Assembly: GCF_001402795.1 (NCBI RefSeq)
Contig: NZ_LIRE01000047.1
Location: 1-39,344, forward strand
Direction of reading: 5' to 3'
Origin: Pseudanabaena sp. 'Roaring Creek'
Lineage (GTDB): Bacteria; Cyanobacteriota; Cyanobacteriia; Pseudanabaenales; Pseudanabaenaceae
DNA length: 39,344 nt
Both the position numbers and the translations under genes were made by a program. Below are positions 1 through 8,408 of this stretch, in pieces. The notes below the pieces were generated by a model that worked only from the letters and a program-made list of their open reading frames with translations, did not search any database and had not been told where the DNA came from. How positions within the stretch are numbered: the first letter of the stretch is position 1; every line of letters begins with the position of its first letter.

Positions 1-354
1 CCCTATCCAGAGATTGCGCCTCATATTGTATTGATGGCTTTTCTGCACCGTGTTGTTAATGGTGGTGGCACGTTGGAGAGAGAATATGCCATTGGTTCGG
101 GAAGAATGGATATCTGTTTGCGCTATGGTAAGGTAACTTTGGCGATGGAGTTGAAGGTATGGGCTGATAAAAGACCAGATCCACTTAAGGAAGGTTTGCC
201 ACAGATCGATAAGTATTTGTCGGGTTTGAGTTTGGATACAGGTTGGTTGGTGATCTTCGATCGCCGTTCTAGTTTGCCGCCGCTAAGCGATCGGACGACT
301 ACTGAGAATGTCATCAGCCCTGCAGGGCGAGAGATTATCGTGATTCGTGGATAG
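1..354 (+). CDS. C-terminal fragment of an AAA-ATPase/PD-(D/E)XK nuclease-like protein
   Basis: The reading frame is open from the first base, so this is the 3' end of a gene that starts outside the window (117 codons visible). The visible part resembles the C-terminal region of bacterial AAA-ATPase-like proteins that end in a PD-(D/E)XK nuclease-type fold. It shows a GxGRxDI segment followed by MELKVW, which fits the D...ExK core, then a segment DTGWLVIFDRR that is common in this group. Such proteins are often found in mobile or accessory regions, but their function is mostly unknown. It ends 23 bases before the recombinase gene on the same strand. The family call rests on recalled motif similarity; the ATPase half cannot be seen. 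Confidence 0.6.
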   Translation, partial: PYPEIAPHIVLMAFLHRVVNGGGTLEREYAIGSGRMDICLRYGKVTLAMELKVWADKRPDPLKEGLPQIDKYLSGLSLDTGWLVIFDRRSSLPPLSDRTTTENVISPAGREIIVIRG

Positions 355-377
355 ATAACTAATCAATTGATACAGAT

Positions 378-1319
378 ATGTCCATTCCAGAGCCAATTTT
401 AGTTATTTACAGCGAACCGCCCAAAGCGATCGCTACTACGGACTTACGCCAAGCAAGGGTTGATGAATTTTTAGCATCGAGGTCTTTGCAGCCGAAGAGC
501 CGTAAGGCTTATCAAGCGGACTTGCGGATATTTATGGATTGGTGCGATCTGGCTTGGGTGGATGTGAGTCGTCGCAAAGTGACACAGTTTAAAACTTTTT
601 TGTTGAAGGAACGTGAGTTGGCGCTGAGTTCGGTGAATCGGGTGTTACGGACTCTGAAATCGTTTTATCGATGGATGTTGCTATCGGAATATGTGGTTGC
701 CGATCCGACGATTGGGATTCAGCAGGAGCGATTACCCGATCCTGTGGCAAAGGATTTGGAAGATGAGGAGGTGTTGCGGATTTATGAAGCGATCGCCTTG
801 AGTAAAATGATGTTACGAGATCGGGCTTTGTTTTCGATTTTGTTGCATGGATTGAGAGCGGAGGAAGTTTGTCGTCTCAATATTGAGGATTATGTGAATG
901 GGGAATTAGCGATTAAAGAGGCGAAGTGGGATAGTAAGGGAGAAGTACCTTTGACGAAGTTAGGTATTCAGGATTTGGATGCTTATTTGGATTGGAGGAG
1001 TGAGCAAGAGGTCGAGTTATTGCCTGAAAGTCCTTTGTTTGTGTCTTGTTCAAATCGTAGTCAGGGTAAGCGACTGACTTATTGGGGTATTCGTCATGTG
1101 ATGGATGATTTGGCGGAGAAGACGGGGATTGATTTGCATTCGCATCGAGGAAGGCATACGTTTGCAACGAATTTAATTGTGAAGTATGAGCTAGATCCAT
1201 CCTTAGCGATGGAGTTGACTAGACATAGAGATGTGAGGAGTTTTAGGCGTTATACCAATCGTAAGAATAAAATTGCGGCGAAACGTGCTTTCTTGAAAGC
1301 ATCCGAAAAATTTGATTAA
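378..1319 (+). CDS. Tyrosine recombinase (XerC/XerD-like integrase)
   Basis: A 313-residue site-specific recombinase of the tyrosine family, which cuts and rejoins DNA through a phosphotyrosine intermediate. An N-terminal SAM-like core-binding domain covers about residues 25-105. The catalytic domain carries all expected residues: R160 (in HGLRAEEV), K187, the H256-x-x-R259 box, H283 and the nucleophile Y292. The length is typical for stand-alone Xer-like enzymes. It begins with ATG 23 bases after the preceding gene. No tRNA or obvious attachment site lies next to it, so it cannot be shown to be the integrase of an element in this window. It could be a chromosomal or plasmid-dimer resolvase homologue or the edge of an integrated island. 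It looks intact. Confidence 0.9.
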   Translation: MSIPEPILVIYSEPPKAIATTDLRQARVDEFLASRSLQPKSRKAYQADLRIFMDWCDLAWVDVSRRKVTQFKTFLLKERELALSSVNRVLRTLKSFYRWMLLSEYVVADPTIGIQQERLPDPVAKDLEDEEVLRIYEAIALSKMMLRDRALFSILLHGLRAEEVCRLNIEDYVNGELAIKEAKWDSKGEVPLTKLGIQDLDAYLDWRSEQEVELLPESPLFVSCSNRSQGKRLTYWGIRHVMDDLAEKTGIDLHSHRGRHTFATNLIVKYELDPSLAMELTRHRDVRSFRRYTNRKNKIAAKRAFLKASEKFD

Positions 1320-1395
1320 AAAGGAAAGATTTATTGAAGTTTGTGAAATACAACAGTAGATATGTCACGATTTTATTTTGCGGAATTGACTTACT

Positions 1396-2079
1396 ATGAA
1401 AATTTTACTAGTAGAAGATGACGATCGCATTGCTCGTCCTTTGATTGAAGATCTGAGAGCGCAAAAGCATAGCATCGACTATGCTAGGGATGGGTTAGAA
1501 GGTTGGGAGTGGACGCAGGCGATCGCCTATGACTTAATTCTATTGGATGTGATGTTGCCGAAACTGGACGGAGTAAGTCTTTGTCGGCGATTGCGCTCTA
1601 ATGGCTGTAAAGCGCAGATATTGATGCTTACTGCGCGTGATAGCATTTCTGATAAGGTTGTAGGCTTAGATGCTGGGGCTGATGACTATTTAGTTAAGCC
1701 ATTCGATTTAGAAGAACTATCAGCGCGTATGAGAGCATTGGCACGCCGCAGCCCAGATATAAAGCCTGAAATCTTTCACTATGGAGCATTAAGTCTTGAT
1801 TCTGGTAGTCAAATTGTTAGTTGCAGTGGACAGCCGCTCTCGCTTACATCAAAAGAGTTCATGATTTTAGACTATTTGTTGCGAAATCCGACGCAAGTAT
1901 TTACGCGAACTGCTCTAATGGACAGGATATGGGAATTTGACAAGCAGTCAGGTGAAGATACGATTAGAACACATATTACTAATTTGCGACGCAAATTGAG
2001 AGCGGCTGGGAGTTCAGACACATTTATTGAAACTGTTTATGGGGTTGGGTATCGACTTGCATCTGTAGATCGGGACTAG
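1396..2079 (+). CDS. OmpR-family response regulator (system 1)
   Basis: A 227-residue DNA-binding response regulator. The receiver domain (about 1-115) has the acidic pair at residues 8-9, the phosphoacceptor D51 in LLDVMLP and K101 in VKPF. A winged-helix effector domain follows (about 125-225), with the typical recognition-helix segment DTIRTHITNLRRKL and a terminal GVGYRL. It is followed two bases later by its probable sensor kinase. Downstream on the opposite strand is a DUF347 membrane protein. No TTTCAT direct repeat, the element shared by several later promoters, is seen upstream, so this pair seems to be a separate circuit. The signal is unknown. PepSY and DUF347 genes nearby are plausible targets, by inference only. 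Confidence 0.93.
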   Translation: MKILLVEDDDRIARPLIEDLRAQKHSIDYARDGLEGWEWTQAIAYDLILLDVMLPKLDGVSLCRRLRSNGCKAQILMLTARDSISDKVVGLDAGADDYLVKPFDLEELSARMRALARRSPDIKPEIFHYGALSLDSGSQIVSCSGQPLSLTSKEFMILDYLLRNPTQVFTRTALMDRIWEFDKQSGEDTIRTHITNLRRKLRAAGSSDTFIETVYGVGYRLASVDRD

Positions 2080-2081
2080 TT

Positions 2082-3323
2082 ATGTTTACAAAAATTCGTT
2101 ACCGTTTACTGTTGTCTTTTCTGCTTGTATTGATGGCAATATTAACTTCGCTTGGTGTAGTTGTGCGATTTCTGTTTGTGCATAGCTTAAGTCAACAGGC
2201 GACTGAAAAACTTACTACGTTGGGACATGGAGCCTCTAGTAGTTTGGAATCAGAGAATGGTCAAATTAAATTTAAAAGTGACTTTCCTCAGCAAGCTCTT
2301 TTATCCAAAGATCAAGCATTAGAATGGTTTGATATTCAAGGAAAGCCGATTTCTCATCAGGGACAATTAATTATAAGTCTTCCATTTGCTGGTGAAAATA
2401 CAGTACAAATCCAATCAGGGAATCCTCGCGTGCAATCGGTAACTTTGCCTGTGGTTAGCAATGATGATGGGATGCTGATCGGATATGTGCGTGCTAGTCA
2501 GTCGTTAGTGGAATTTGATGAGTCTGTGCGACATTTAGACTGGGGGATGTCAGGTGGTGCGGTTGTGGCTCTTTTATTAAGTGGTATTGGAGGACTCTGG
2601 CTGACTCGACAATTTATGCAGCCCATTGAGCGCAATTTTGAGCTTTTAAAGCAGTTTACTGCCGATGCATCCCATGAGTTACGCAGTCCGTTGATGGTTA
2701 TTTCCAGTAATGCTCAGGTGGCGTTGCGATACCCAGAGGGCATCCGTATAGGAGACATCGCAAAGTTTGAGGCGATCGCAGAGGCAACCAAACAGATGAC
2801 ACGTTTAACAGAAGATTTATTACTGTTGGCGAGAACTGACAATTTACTTAAAGATCATTATCAGGAAGTAAATTTAAGCGAGTTACTAACCGAACTTATC
2901 CAATTTTATAGCCCTCAAGCTGAAGCAAAATCAATTGAATTACAATTTTTAGCAAATAAGCCGATTTATACTGTTGGCGATCGCGCCCAGTTGCGAAGAT
3001 TGTTTACTAATTTGATAGCAAACGCTATTCAGTACACATTAGCGGACGGTAGGATTGATCTAGATTGTCAAATAACTGGACAGCGAGTGCTAACTTCAGT
3101 GCATGATAATGGAATTGGTATTGCGCCAGATCAGGTTGATAAGGTCTTTGAGCGCTTTTGGCGATCGGAAAACTCTCGTACTTATCATGCGGGTAGTTTC
3201 GGATTGGGATTAACGATCGCCCAAGCGATCGCTAATCAGCATGGCGGTGAAATTTCTGTCACCAGCAAACTAGGAGTTGGTAGTTGCTTTACCGTTTCTC
3301 TGCCGCTTTTGGTTAAGGGTTAA
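2082..3323 (+). CDS. Sensor histidine kinase (system 1)
   Basis: A 413-residue membrane sensor kinase. Transmembrane segments lie near residues 8-32 and 152-174 and enclose a periplasmic domain of about 120 residues without cysteines. The linker after TM2 is short and no clear HAMP domain is seen. The dimerisation domain has phosphoacceptor H198 in ASHELRSP. The ATP-binding domain shows the N box (TNLIANAIQYT), G1 (DNGIGI), the F box (FERFWR) and G2 (GSFGLGLTIA). It starts two bases after the regulator gene, consistent with translational coupling. The last 54 bases overlap the 3' end of the convergent DUF347 gene. The stimulus cannot be deduced. Confidence 0.93.
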   Translation: MFTKIRYRLLLSFLLVLMAILTSLGVVVRFLFVHSLSQQATEKLTTLGHGASSSLESENGQIKFKSDFPQQALLSKDQALEWFDIQGKPISHQGQLIISLPFAGENTVQIQSGNPRVQSVTLPVVSNDDGMLIGYVRASQSLVEFDESVRHLDWGMSGGAVVALLLSGIGGLWLTRQFMQPIERNFELLKQFTADASHELRSPLMVISSNAQVALRYPEGIRIGDIAKFEAIAEATKQMTRLTEDLLLLARTDNLLKDHYQEVNLSELLTELIQFYSPQAEAKSIELQFLANKPIYTVGDRAQLRRLFTNLIANAIQYTLADGRIDLDCQITGQRVLTSVHDNGIGIAPDQVDKVFERFWRSENSRTYHAGSFGLGLTIAQAIANQHGGEISVTSKLGVGSCFTVSLPLLVKG

Positions 3324-4043
3324 TAAAGTCACAAAAGTCACAATTACAACCAGAAAAAGAATACTCGTCATGGTCGTACCTAAACCAAAGCCACCATTTG
3401 CTAATGGTTGGGATAATAGATCGCCGATAGAAGCTCCAAGTGGGCGGGTCAAAATGTAAGCTAGCCAAAATGCTAAGATTCCATTCATTCGGAAGTATTG
3501 ATAACTGATGGTGATAATAGCGATCGCAGTGCCAAATATTAGTGCTGCTTGGGTATAACCTAGCTTCAAAGTCTCAGCAAGAAGGTCTCCTGTTGCCGTA
3601 CCCAAAGCAAATGTAAATAAAATAGCTGCCCAGTAGAAAAGCTCTCTTTTAACTGTGTTGATAGAATGCATAGCTAAAGTCTTTTCGGTGAGATACCAGA
3701 AACCAAAAATCACGGATAGTACGACACTAAATGCGATCGTAGTTGTCACTAAACTAATACTAAAGATATCTATCAAACTATCTGTAATTAATGTACCAGT
3801 CACGCTCATAAAAACGACTACAATCCAATAGCTCACGGGTATATAGCGTTTAAGTCTAAACTGATTCAAAAGTAACATTAGTAATATGCCGCTCATAATA
3901 TAGGATGTATTGACTAAGCCAAGTTTCATCTCCATATTCAAATAATCAGCCGCAGTTTCACCTACCGTAGTTGCCAAAATCTTAATAATCCAGAAAGCAA
4001 CTGTAACCTCTGGAACCCTGTTTAACACTTTTTGCATAATCAT
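3270..4043 (-). CDS. DUF347 (COG4705) four-repeat membrane protein, copy 1
   Basis: A 257-residue integral membrane protein made of four tandem two-helix units. Each unit begins with a tryptophan (or WI/YW) followed by a segment ending in a Gly-rich T/G-x-x-x-D motif: ATTVGETAADY, SVTGTLITD, FALGTATGD and TRPLGASIGD. This matches the DUF347 repeat as I recall it (four repeats, two helices each, conserved Trp). The molecular function is not established. A paralogue lies at 6232-6990 on the other strand, with an MFS transporter and a PepSY protein between them. Its 3' end overlaps the histidine kinase gene by 54 bases tail to tail. ATG starts exist at residues 1 and 3. Confidence 0.85.
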   Translation of the reverse strand: MIMQKVLNRVPEVTVAFWIIKILATTVGETAADYLNMEMKLGLVNTSYIMSGILLMLLLNQFRLKRYIPVSYWIVVVFMSVTGTLITDSLIDIFSISLVTTTIAFSVVLSVIFGFWYLTEKTLAMHSINTVKRELFYWAAILFTFALGTATGDLLAETLKLGYTQAALIFGTAIAIITISYQYFRMNGILAFWLAYILTRPLGASIGDLLSQPLANGGFGLGTTMTSILFLVVIVTFVTLLTLNQKRQRNGKATTNS

Positions 4044-4135
4044 AATATTTTTTCTGGTTGATTTTTAAAATTGCCTAAGTATTGAGTTTTAATTAGGAAT
4101 AAATAGAGTAATTTCTTATTCACCCCCAGTGAAAT

Positions 4136-5314
4136 TTAAATTGCAAACTTTTTACTTGCCCAGAGTAATAGAAACGTTGCTATTAGAGAGCAACTAGAAG
4201 AGAAACCAAAAGCACTTGTAGCGCCAAATCTCTCATAGAGCCAACCAAAGATAATCGAAGCTGGTAATAGCATTAAACCACTCACTAAATTAAACCAACC
4301 ATAGGCTGTTCCCAACAAGGATGTAGGAGCTAGATCGGCGACCAGTGCTTTTTCTACACCTTCAGTAGCTGCCAGAAATATTCCATAAAATGCGAACAAG
4401 CCAAAAATTACTATGGGAGTAGATGAACTTAATAGTCCTAGGCAAAGATAAAATAAGCCATAAGATAACCATCCCATCGAAATTAAGCGAATACGACCAA
4501 ATCGATCGGATAGTGCTGAAAGCGGTGTGGAAAATACGGCGGCAATTGCCGAAATAGTTGCCCAAGCCAAAGGTATTTGCACTTCTAATAAACCTAATTC
4601 TTTAGCTCTAAGCAGCAAAAACATATTAGATGAGTTGCCAAGAGTGAAGATTGCCACAGCTAAAAGATAGCGTTTAAAGTTAACTGGTAGTTCCTTAAAG
4701 TTCCAACTAAATCTTCTATTTTCTGATTGAACTACTGTTGCCTGAGGTTCTTGAATCAGTAGAGACATTCCGAAACAGAGTGTAGCAGGAATAATCGAAA
4801 TCAGAAATAGGTCTTTAATTTTGTAACCAAATCCTAGAAGTAAAGCGGCTAAGATTGGACCGATTACAGCTCCCGCATTATCCATGCCACGATGCAGACC
4901 AAAAGCTAAACCACGGTTTTCTGGAGAAACACTTGCCGCTAACATGGCATCTCTTGGAGAACTTCGTAAACCTTTGCCCACACGGTCAATCATGCGAATA
5001 AACAAGACTCCCACCCAATTGTTAGCAATTAAGACCAATGGGCGGCTAAAACCAGCTAAGCTGTAGCCAATAACTATCCAAGGCTTGGCAGAATTAGTGA
5101 GATCCATAATTACTCCAGACAGCAGCTTTAGAAAGCTACTGGTGGCTTCAGCAATACCCTCAATAATTCCCAATGATTTTGGTCCAACCATTAATACTGA
5201 TGCCAAATACACAGGAATCAGTGGATAGAGCATATCGCTGGCAGTGTCGTTCAGAAGGCTGATTAATCCGATCAGCCACACATTAGGAGGCAGTCGTCGT
5301 AACGTAGTGAGCAA
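4136..5314 (-). CDS. Major facilitator superfamily transporter
   Basis: A 392-residue MFS permease with about twelve membrane segments. Family hallmarks are SLLNDTASDMLYPLIPVYL near the N terminus, GIIEGIAEATSS in TM2, and the loop motif DRVGKGLRSSPRDA near residue 110, characteristic of an MFS subgroup whose substrates are mostly unassigned. The chosen start is TTG, because the sequence upstream (read on the minus strand) has AGGA eight bases before it and no ATG lies in frame until residue 28. It stands alone between the two DUF347 genes, about 90 bases from copy 1. The substrate is unknown; drug, sugar or metal efflux are all possible and none is favoured by the sequence. Confidence 0.85.
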   Translation of the reverse strand: MLTTLRRLPPNVWLIGLISLLNDTASDMLYPLIPVYLASVLMVGPKSLGIIEGIAEATSSFLKLLSGVIMDLTNSAKPWIVIGYSLAGFSRPLVLIANNWVGVLFIRMIDRVGKGLRSSPRDAMLAASVSPENRGLAFGLHRGMDNAGAVIGPILAALLLGFGYKIKDLFLISIIPATLCFGMSLLIQEPQATVVQSENRRFSWNFKELPVNFKRYLLAVAIFTLGNSSNMFLLLRAKELGLLEVQIPLAWATISAIAAVFSTPLSALSDRFGRIRLISMGWLSYGLFYLCLGLLSSSTPIVIFGLFAFYGIFLAATEGVEKALVADLAPTSLLGTAYGWFNLVSGLMLLPASIIFGWLYERFGATSAFGFSSSCSLIATFLLLWASKKFAI

Positions 5315-5403
5315 AATTAAATTCCTAGATGATTCACTAAATTATGATAAGGGCTTCTAAGTTAATTACCTTATGAAGAGGATTTTAAGACCACAATTCA
5401 TTC

Positions 5404-5430
5404 TCCTCGCTTTGGATTGAGGAGCGAGGA
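5404..5430. terminator. GC-rich hairpin upstream of the MFS gene
   Basis: An eight-base perfect inverted repeat, TCCTCGCT/AGCGAGGA, with an 11-base loop. It lies between the MFS gene start and a larger palindrome. No uridine tract follows on either strand, so it may be a leader structure or part of a composite repeat rather than a real terminator. Confidence 0.35.
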
Positions 5431-5454
5431 ATAACGTTTCTGTATGACGTTAGT

Positions 5455-5509
5455 AAGTTATTCTGACATTCAAAAATCTAGCCCAGATTTTTGAATGTCA
5501 GAATAACTT
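5455..5509. repeat. Perfect 25-bp inverted repeat with 5-bp loop
   Basis: Arms at 5455-5479 and 5485-5509 are exact reverse complements, with AGCCC between them. It lies five bases beyond the PepSY stop codon. On the plus strand the right arm is followed by a T-rich run, so the structure could end transcripts entering from the left. On the PepSY strand no T tract follows. Such a long perfect stem is more than a simple terminator needs, so a small palindromic repeat element is an alternative. Confidence 0.75.
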
Positions 5510-5514
5510 TTTAT

Positions 5515-6003
5515 TTAGCCATCATCATTGGTTTCGCCATCACCATCGCCCATTCCTGTTTCGGAAACTTGAATGCTACTGCGAACGTGATTACTTTCAC
5601 CTCCCTCATTGTTCAGGCTTTCGGTAGACAGGACACGACCGTTACCAGCATCGACTATAACTTCTTTCTGAGCGATCGCCACAGAATAAACAAGACTGCC
5701 ATCCTCATTTTCCAACTTCACAGAAGTTGCCTTGCCAGCGACAGTAGCTTCTGCGGCTTGTTGTGCTTGCTGAGGTGTGATTTTTGCCAAAGCGCGAAGT
5801 TTGGCTGACTGATTTGCATCGATTAGATCGTCTCTCGATTCACCAGTCTCGCGAGTTTCAGACATTTCGCGTTCGGCAACTTCTATAGCTGCTGGTTTGG
5901 CGGATTGCATGGGGATAGCGCGAGCAGCTTTTGCCAAACCACCAATACCGACTAGTCCGACTAGAGTCGCAACTAGAATTGCCTTTGTCGAAGTTTTCAT
6001 CAC
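5515..6003 (-). CDS. Secreted PepSY-domain protein
   Basis: A 162-residue protein with an N-terminal signal peptide (hydrophobic residues 8-24, likely cleavage near AARA) and one PepSY domain at about 75-128. The domain contains ITPQQAQQAAEA, then the LENEDGSLVYSVAI strand and EVIVDAGNGRVLS, the usual order in this fold. The tail is acidic and Gly-rich. PepSY domains are thought to modulate proteases or sense envelope state; PepSY proteins often accompany two-component systems, and one lies 2.2 kb away here. The gene is separated from the MFS gene by palindromic sequences, so it is probably transcribed alone. ATG codons occur at residues 1 and 2. Confidence 0.88.
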   Translation of the reverse strand: MMKTSTKAILVATLVGLVGIGGLAKAARAIPMQSAKPAAIEVAEREMSETRETGESRDDLIDANQSAKLRALAKITPQQAQQAAEATVAGKATSVKLENEDGSLVYSVAIAQKEVIVDAGNGRVLSTESLNNEGGESNHVRSSIQVSETGMGDGDGETNDDG

Positions 6004-6231
6004 AAGTAACCTTGATTTATTGGTTTACGTTTCAAACTATAGAGATAAATAATCAAGAAGTTTGAAAGGTCGTATTCAAATCTTAAAAAGAATAGGGATA
6101 GCTATAAATCAATAGATATGGGAATTCTTTCTAAGTTCTTGATGATTGTGGGTTATTTTTTGAGGCGACACAAATTACGGAGTGAGATTCGTTTAGTGGT
6201 GACTTTAGACAAATCGCAGTTATAAAAGTTT

Positions 6232-6990
6232 ATGGACAGGAAACAGAAAGATATTCTCAGCAAAGTCCCAGAAGTAATTTTGATCTTTTGGGTTATAAAA
6301 ATCCTCGCTACAACCCTTGGTGAGACTGGCGGAGATCTCGTCTCTATGTCAATGAATCTCGGCTATCTCGTCAGTACGATCATTTTTACAGCCATATTTA
6401 TCGTTGCGGTAATAGCTCAGGTTTTTGCAAAAAAATTCCATCCTATCCTTTACTGGGTAACAATTATTGCAACAACAACAGTGGGAACGACATTAGCGGA
6501 TTTCGTGGATCGTTCTCTTGGTATTGGCTATGCGGGCGGGACGGCAATATTGCTTATCTTGCTCTTTAGCTCGTTATTTATTTGGTATCGCACGCTTGGT
6601 TCTATCTCTGTTGATACTGTGAGTACGCCCAAATCTGAAATATTCTATTGGGTCACAATCATGTTTTCGCAGACATTGGGCACTGCGCTTGGGGATTGGA
6701 CAGCCGATACCGCAGGGCTTGGGTATAGTGGTGGAGCAATATTGTTTGGGGCGGTTTTGGTTGCGATCGCGATCATGTATTACCGAACAAATATATCGCG
6801 AACCATGTTGTTTTGGGCAGGATTCATCCTTACCAGACCCCTTGGCGCGGTTGTCGGCGACTTTCTAGACAAACCTATAAGCAAAGGTGGTTTGGAGTTA
6901 AGCCGCTCCACAGCGTCAGTCACGCTTCTCGTGTTAATTGTGGCGTGTATCTTTATCTTTCCACAGAAACCAGCAAAACAAAGACATTGA
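6232..6990 (+). CDS. DUF347 (COG4705) four-repeat membrane protein, copy 2
   Basis: A 252-residue paralogue of the protein at 3270-4043. The four tandem units are very clear: ATTLGETGGDL, ATTTVGTTLADF, SQTLGTALGDW and TRPLGAVVGDF. Each is preceded by a Trp-containing helix, and the first three are followed by a GxGY-type turn (NLGYLVS, GIGYAGG, GLGYSGG). These repeats suggest an ancient fourfold duplication and a possible pore or substrate path lined by the Gly/Asp motifs; that last point is inference. It begins about 230 bases from the divergent PepSY gene, so the two may share a control region. No function has been established for the family as far as I know. Confidence 0.87.
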   Translation: MDRKQKDILSKVPEVILIFWVIKILATTLGETGGDLVSMSMNLGYLVSTIIFTAIFIVAVIAQVFAKKFHPILYWVTIIATTTVGTTLADFVDRSLGIGYAGGTAILLILLFSSLFIWYRTLGSISVDTVSTPKSEIFYWVTIMFSQTLGTALGDWTADTAGLGYSGGAILFGAVLVAIAIMYYRTNISRTMLFWAGFILTRPLGAVVGDFLDKPISKGGLELSRSTASVTLLVLIVACIFIFPQKPAKQRH

Positions 6991-7065
6991 GTTCTGAATG
7001 AATGTGATTCGGTTAATGTTGACACCTAATGCTTTTTTACTTATTAAATACTCTCTTTAAAGATT

Positions 7066-7947
7066 ATGTTATTGACTGCAATAGTTTCTTCTGAGGCTGT
7101 AGACCTTGGATTCGTGCAATTAGGTTATCTTAAAGTGATTTTCTTGGGAATTGTGCAGGGAATTACTGAACTATTACCCATTAGCAGCACTGCTCACCTC
7201 CGTATTGTCCCCAGTTTACTCGGATGGCAAGACCCTGGTTCCGTATTCTCAGCGGCTATGCAGCTTGCTAGTTTAGGTGCGGTTTTAGCTTATTTTTGGC
7301 AAGATATCAAAAGTCTAGCTGGCAGTTCGATAAGAGCGATCGCCCATCAAGATTATCAATCTAAACCTTTCCGCTTAACTTTAGGACTAGTGATTGGCAC
7401 TATTCCCATTGGTATCGCAGGACTATTACTAAAAAAGACCCTAAATGCTCCTAATTCTCCTTTGCGTAGTCTTGTAGTTATTGGCTGTGCATCTATTGTT
7501 ATGGCTTTATTACTAGCGATCGCTGAGTTGCGAGGTAAAAGAGAAAGGAATTTTGAGAAACTTACATTTTTAGATGGACTATGGGTAGGAATTGCTCAAG
7601 CCTTTGCCTTAATCCCTGGAGTATCTCGTTCTGGTTCTACCTTAACGGCAGGATTATTTTTGAATATGGAAAGAGAAACTGCGGCTCGATTCTCATTTCT
7701 GTTAGGACTACCCGCAATTATTCTGGCAGGAGCAGTAGAGTTACACGCTTTAAGCAAAGCTGGATTAGACCTAAATGGCTGGTTAATTCTTGGGGCAGGT
7801 TTGACCTCTGCTAGCATTTCCGCATTTCTGGCTATTTTTGGACTACTCCGATACTTAGAGAAGCGAAGTACTTGGTTCTTTGTTTGGTATCGCCTAGTAA
7901 TGGGATTATTTTTATTGATTGGCTCAGTAATTGGCTTTCTTCGCTGA
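7066..7947 (+). CDS. uppP: Undecaprenyl-diphosphatase UppP (BacA family)
   Basis: A 293-residue membrane enzyme that removes one phosphate from undecaprenyl pyrophosphate, recycling the lipid carrier for peptidoglycan and other envelope polymers. Both family signatures are present: the (E/Q)xxxE helix followed by PISST-H (Q31, E35, H44) and the PGVSRSGST loop with R188. Several membrane helices follow and the length is normal, although the N terminus is a little longer than in many homologues. It starts with ATG 75 bases after the DUF347 gene on the same strand. A second lipid-phosphatase family member lies downstream at 8409. Confidence 0.93.
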   Translation: MLLTAIVSSEAVDLGFVQLGYLKVIFLGIVQGITELLPISSTAHLRIVPSLLGWQDPGSVFSAAMQLASLGAVLAYFWQDIKSLAGSSIRAIAHQDYQSKPFRLTLGLVIGTIPIGIAGLLLKKTLNAPNSPLRSLVVIGCASIVMALLLAIAELRGKRERNFEKLTFLDGLWVGIAQAFALIPGVSRSGSTLTAGLFLNMERETAARFSFLLGLPAIILAGAVELHALSKAGLDLNGWLILGAGLTSASISAFLAIFGLLRYLEKRSTWFFVWYRLVMGLFLLIGSVIGFLR

Positions 7948-8052
7948 AATGGATAAGAACCCCATGTGATATTCAATGTCTTATAGCCTATCGAATATCG
8001 GAAGCAGGCTCTCCTGATAATAAAGATTTTATTAAAACGAGTGAATTTAATT

Positions 8053-8289
8053 ATGTGCAGTCGAGACAGTTTAGTGCTTAGGAATATTTCAGTATATATG
8101 GAAACATCTAACACTGAAATTGATCAATTAGCAGAGACTCTAGGAGGCTATTGCTATAAAAGCCAAGTGAGTGAACATGGCTTTTATCAATCGTTTTTCT
8201 TTGAGAAGGAAGCAAATGCCAAGCAGTTTTTTATAGATGTGTTTCGATTTCCTGAAGTAATTAGCGTTGGTTTTGATCAATCTCTATAA
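8053..8289 (+). CDS. Small hypothetical protein, probable beta-alpha-beta-beta-alpha-beta fold
   Basis: About 78 residues, not recognised. The predicted pattern is a strand (RNISVYME), a helix (TEIDQLAETLG), two strands (CYKSQVS, YQSFFFEK), a helix (NAKQFFIDVFRF) and a strand (ISVGFD), like a compact ferredoxin-type sandwich. Because the first strand lies before the internal ATG at 8098, the start was placed at the ATG at 8053; GTG at 8041 is also possible. No good ribosome site decides between them. It sits between uppP and the PAP2 gene on the same strand. There is no evidence for function. Confidence 0.5.
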   Translation: MCSRDSLVLRNISVYMETSNTEIDQLAETLGGYCYKSQVSEHGFYQSFFFEKEANAKQFFIDVFRFPEVISVGFDQSL

Positions 8290-8329
8290 AAAATCCTTTG
8301 GCTACACTAAAAGAAACAAAATTTACAGC

Positions 8330-8358
8330 ATTTCCCTAAATTATTGATTTTGGGAAAT
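8330..8358. other. Hairpin between the small protein and the PAP2 gene
   Basis: ATTTCCC (8330-8336) pairs with GGGAAAT (8352-8358), and AAA/TTT extends the stem inward after one mismatch. No clear T tract follows. It may be a weak terminator or a leader structure of the following phosphatase gene. Confidence 0.3.
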
Positions 8359-8408
8359 ATTACTTTCTAGTCATTTTTACTATCAAATAATCAGTCTCAA
8401 TATTTTCT

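Noticed and set aside
7596-8114. Long minus-strand frame (172 codons) over uppP
   Set aside because: It overlaps the well-supported uppP gene, has no recognisable domain and shows the composition of a shadow frame.
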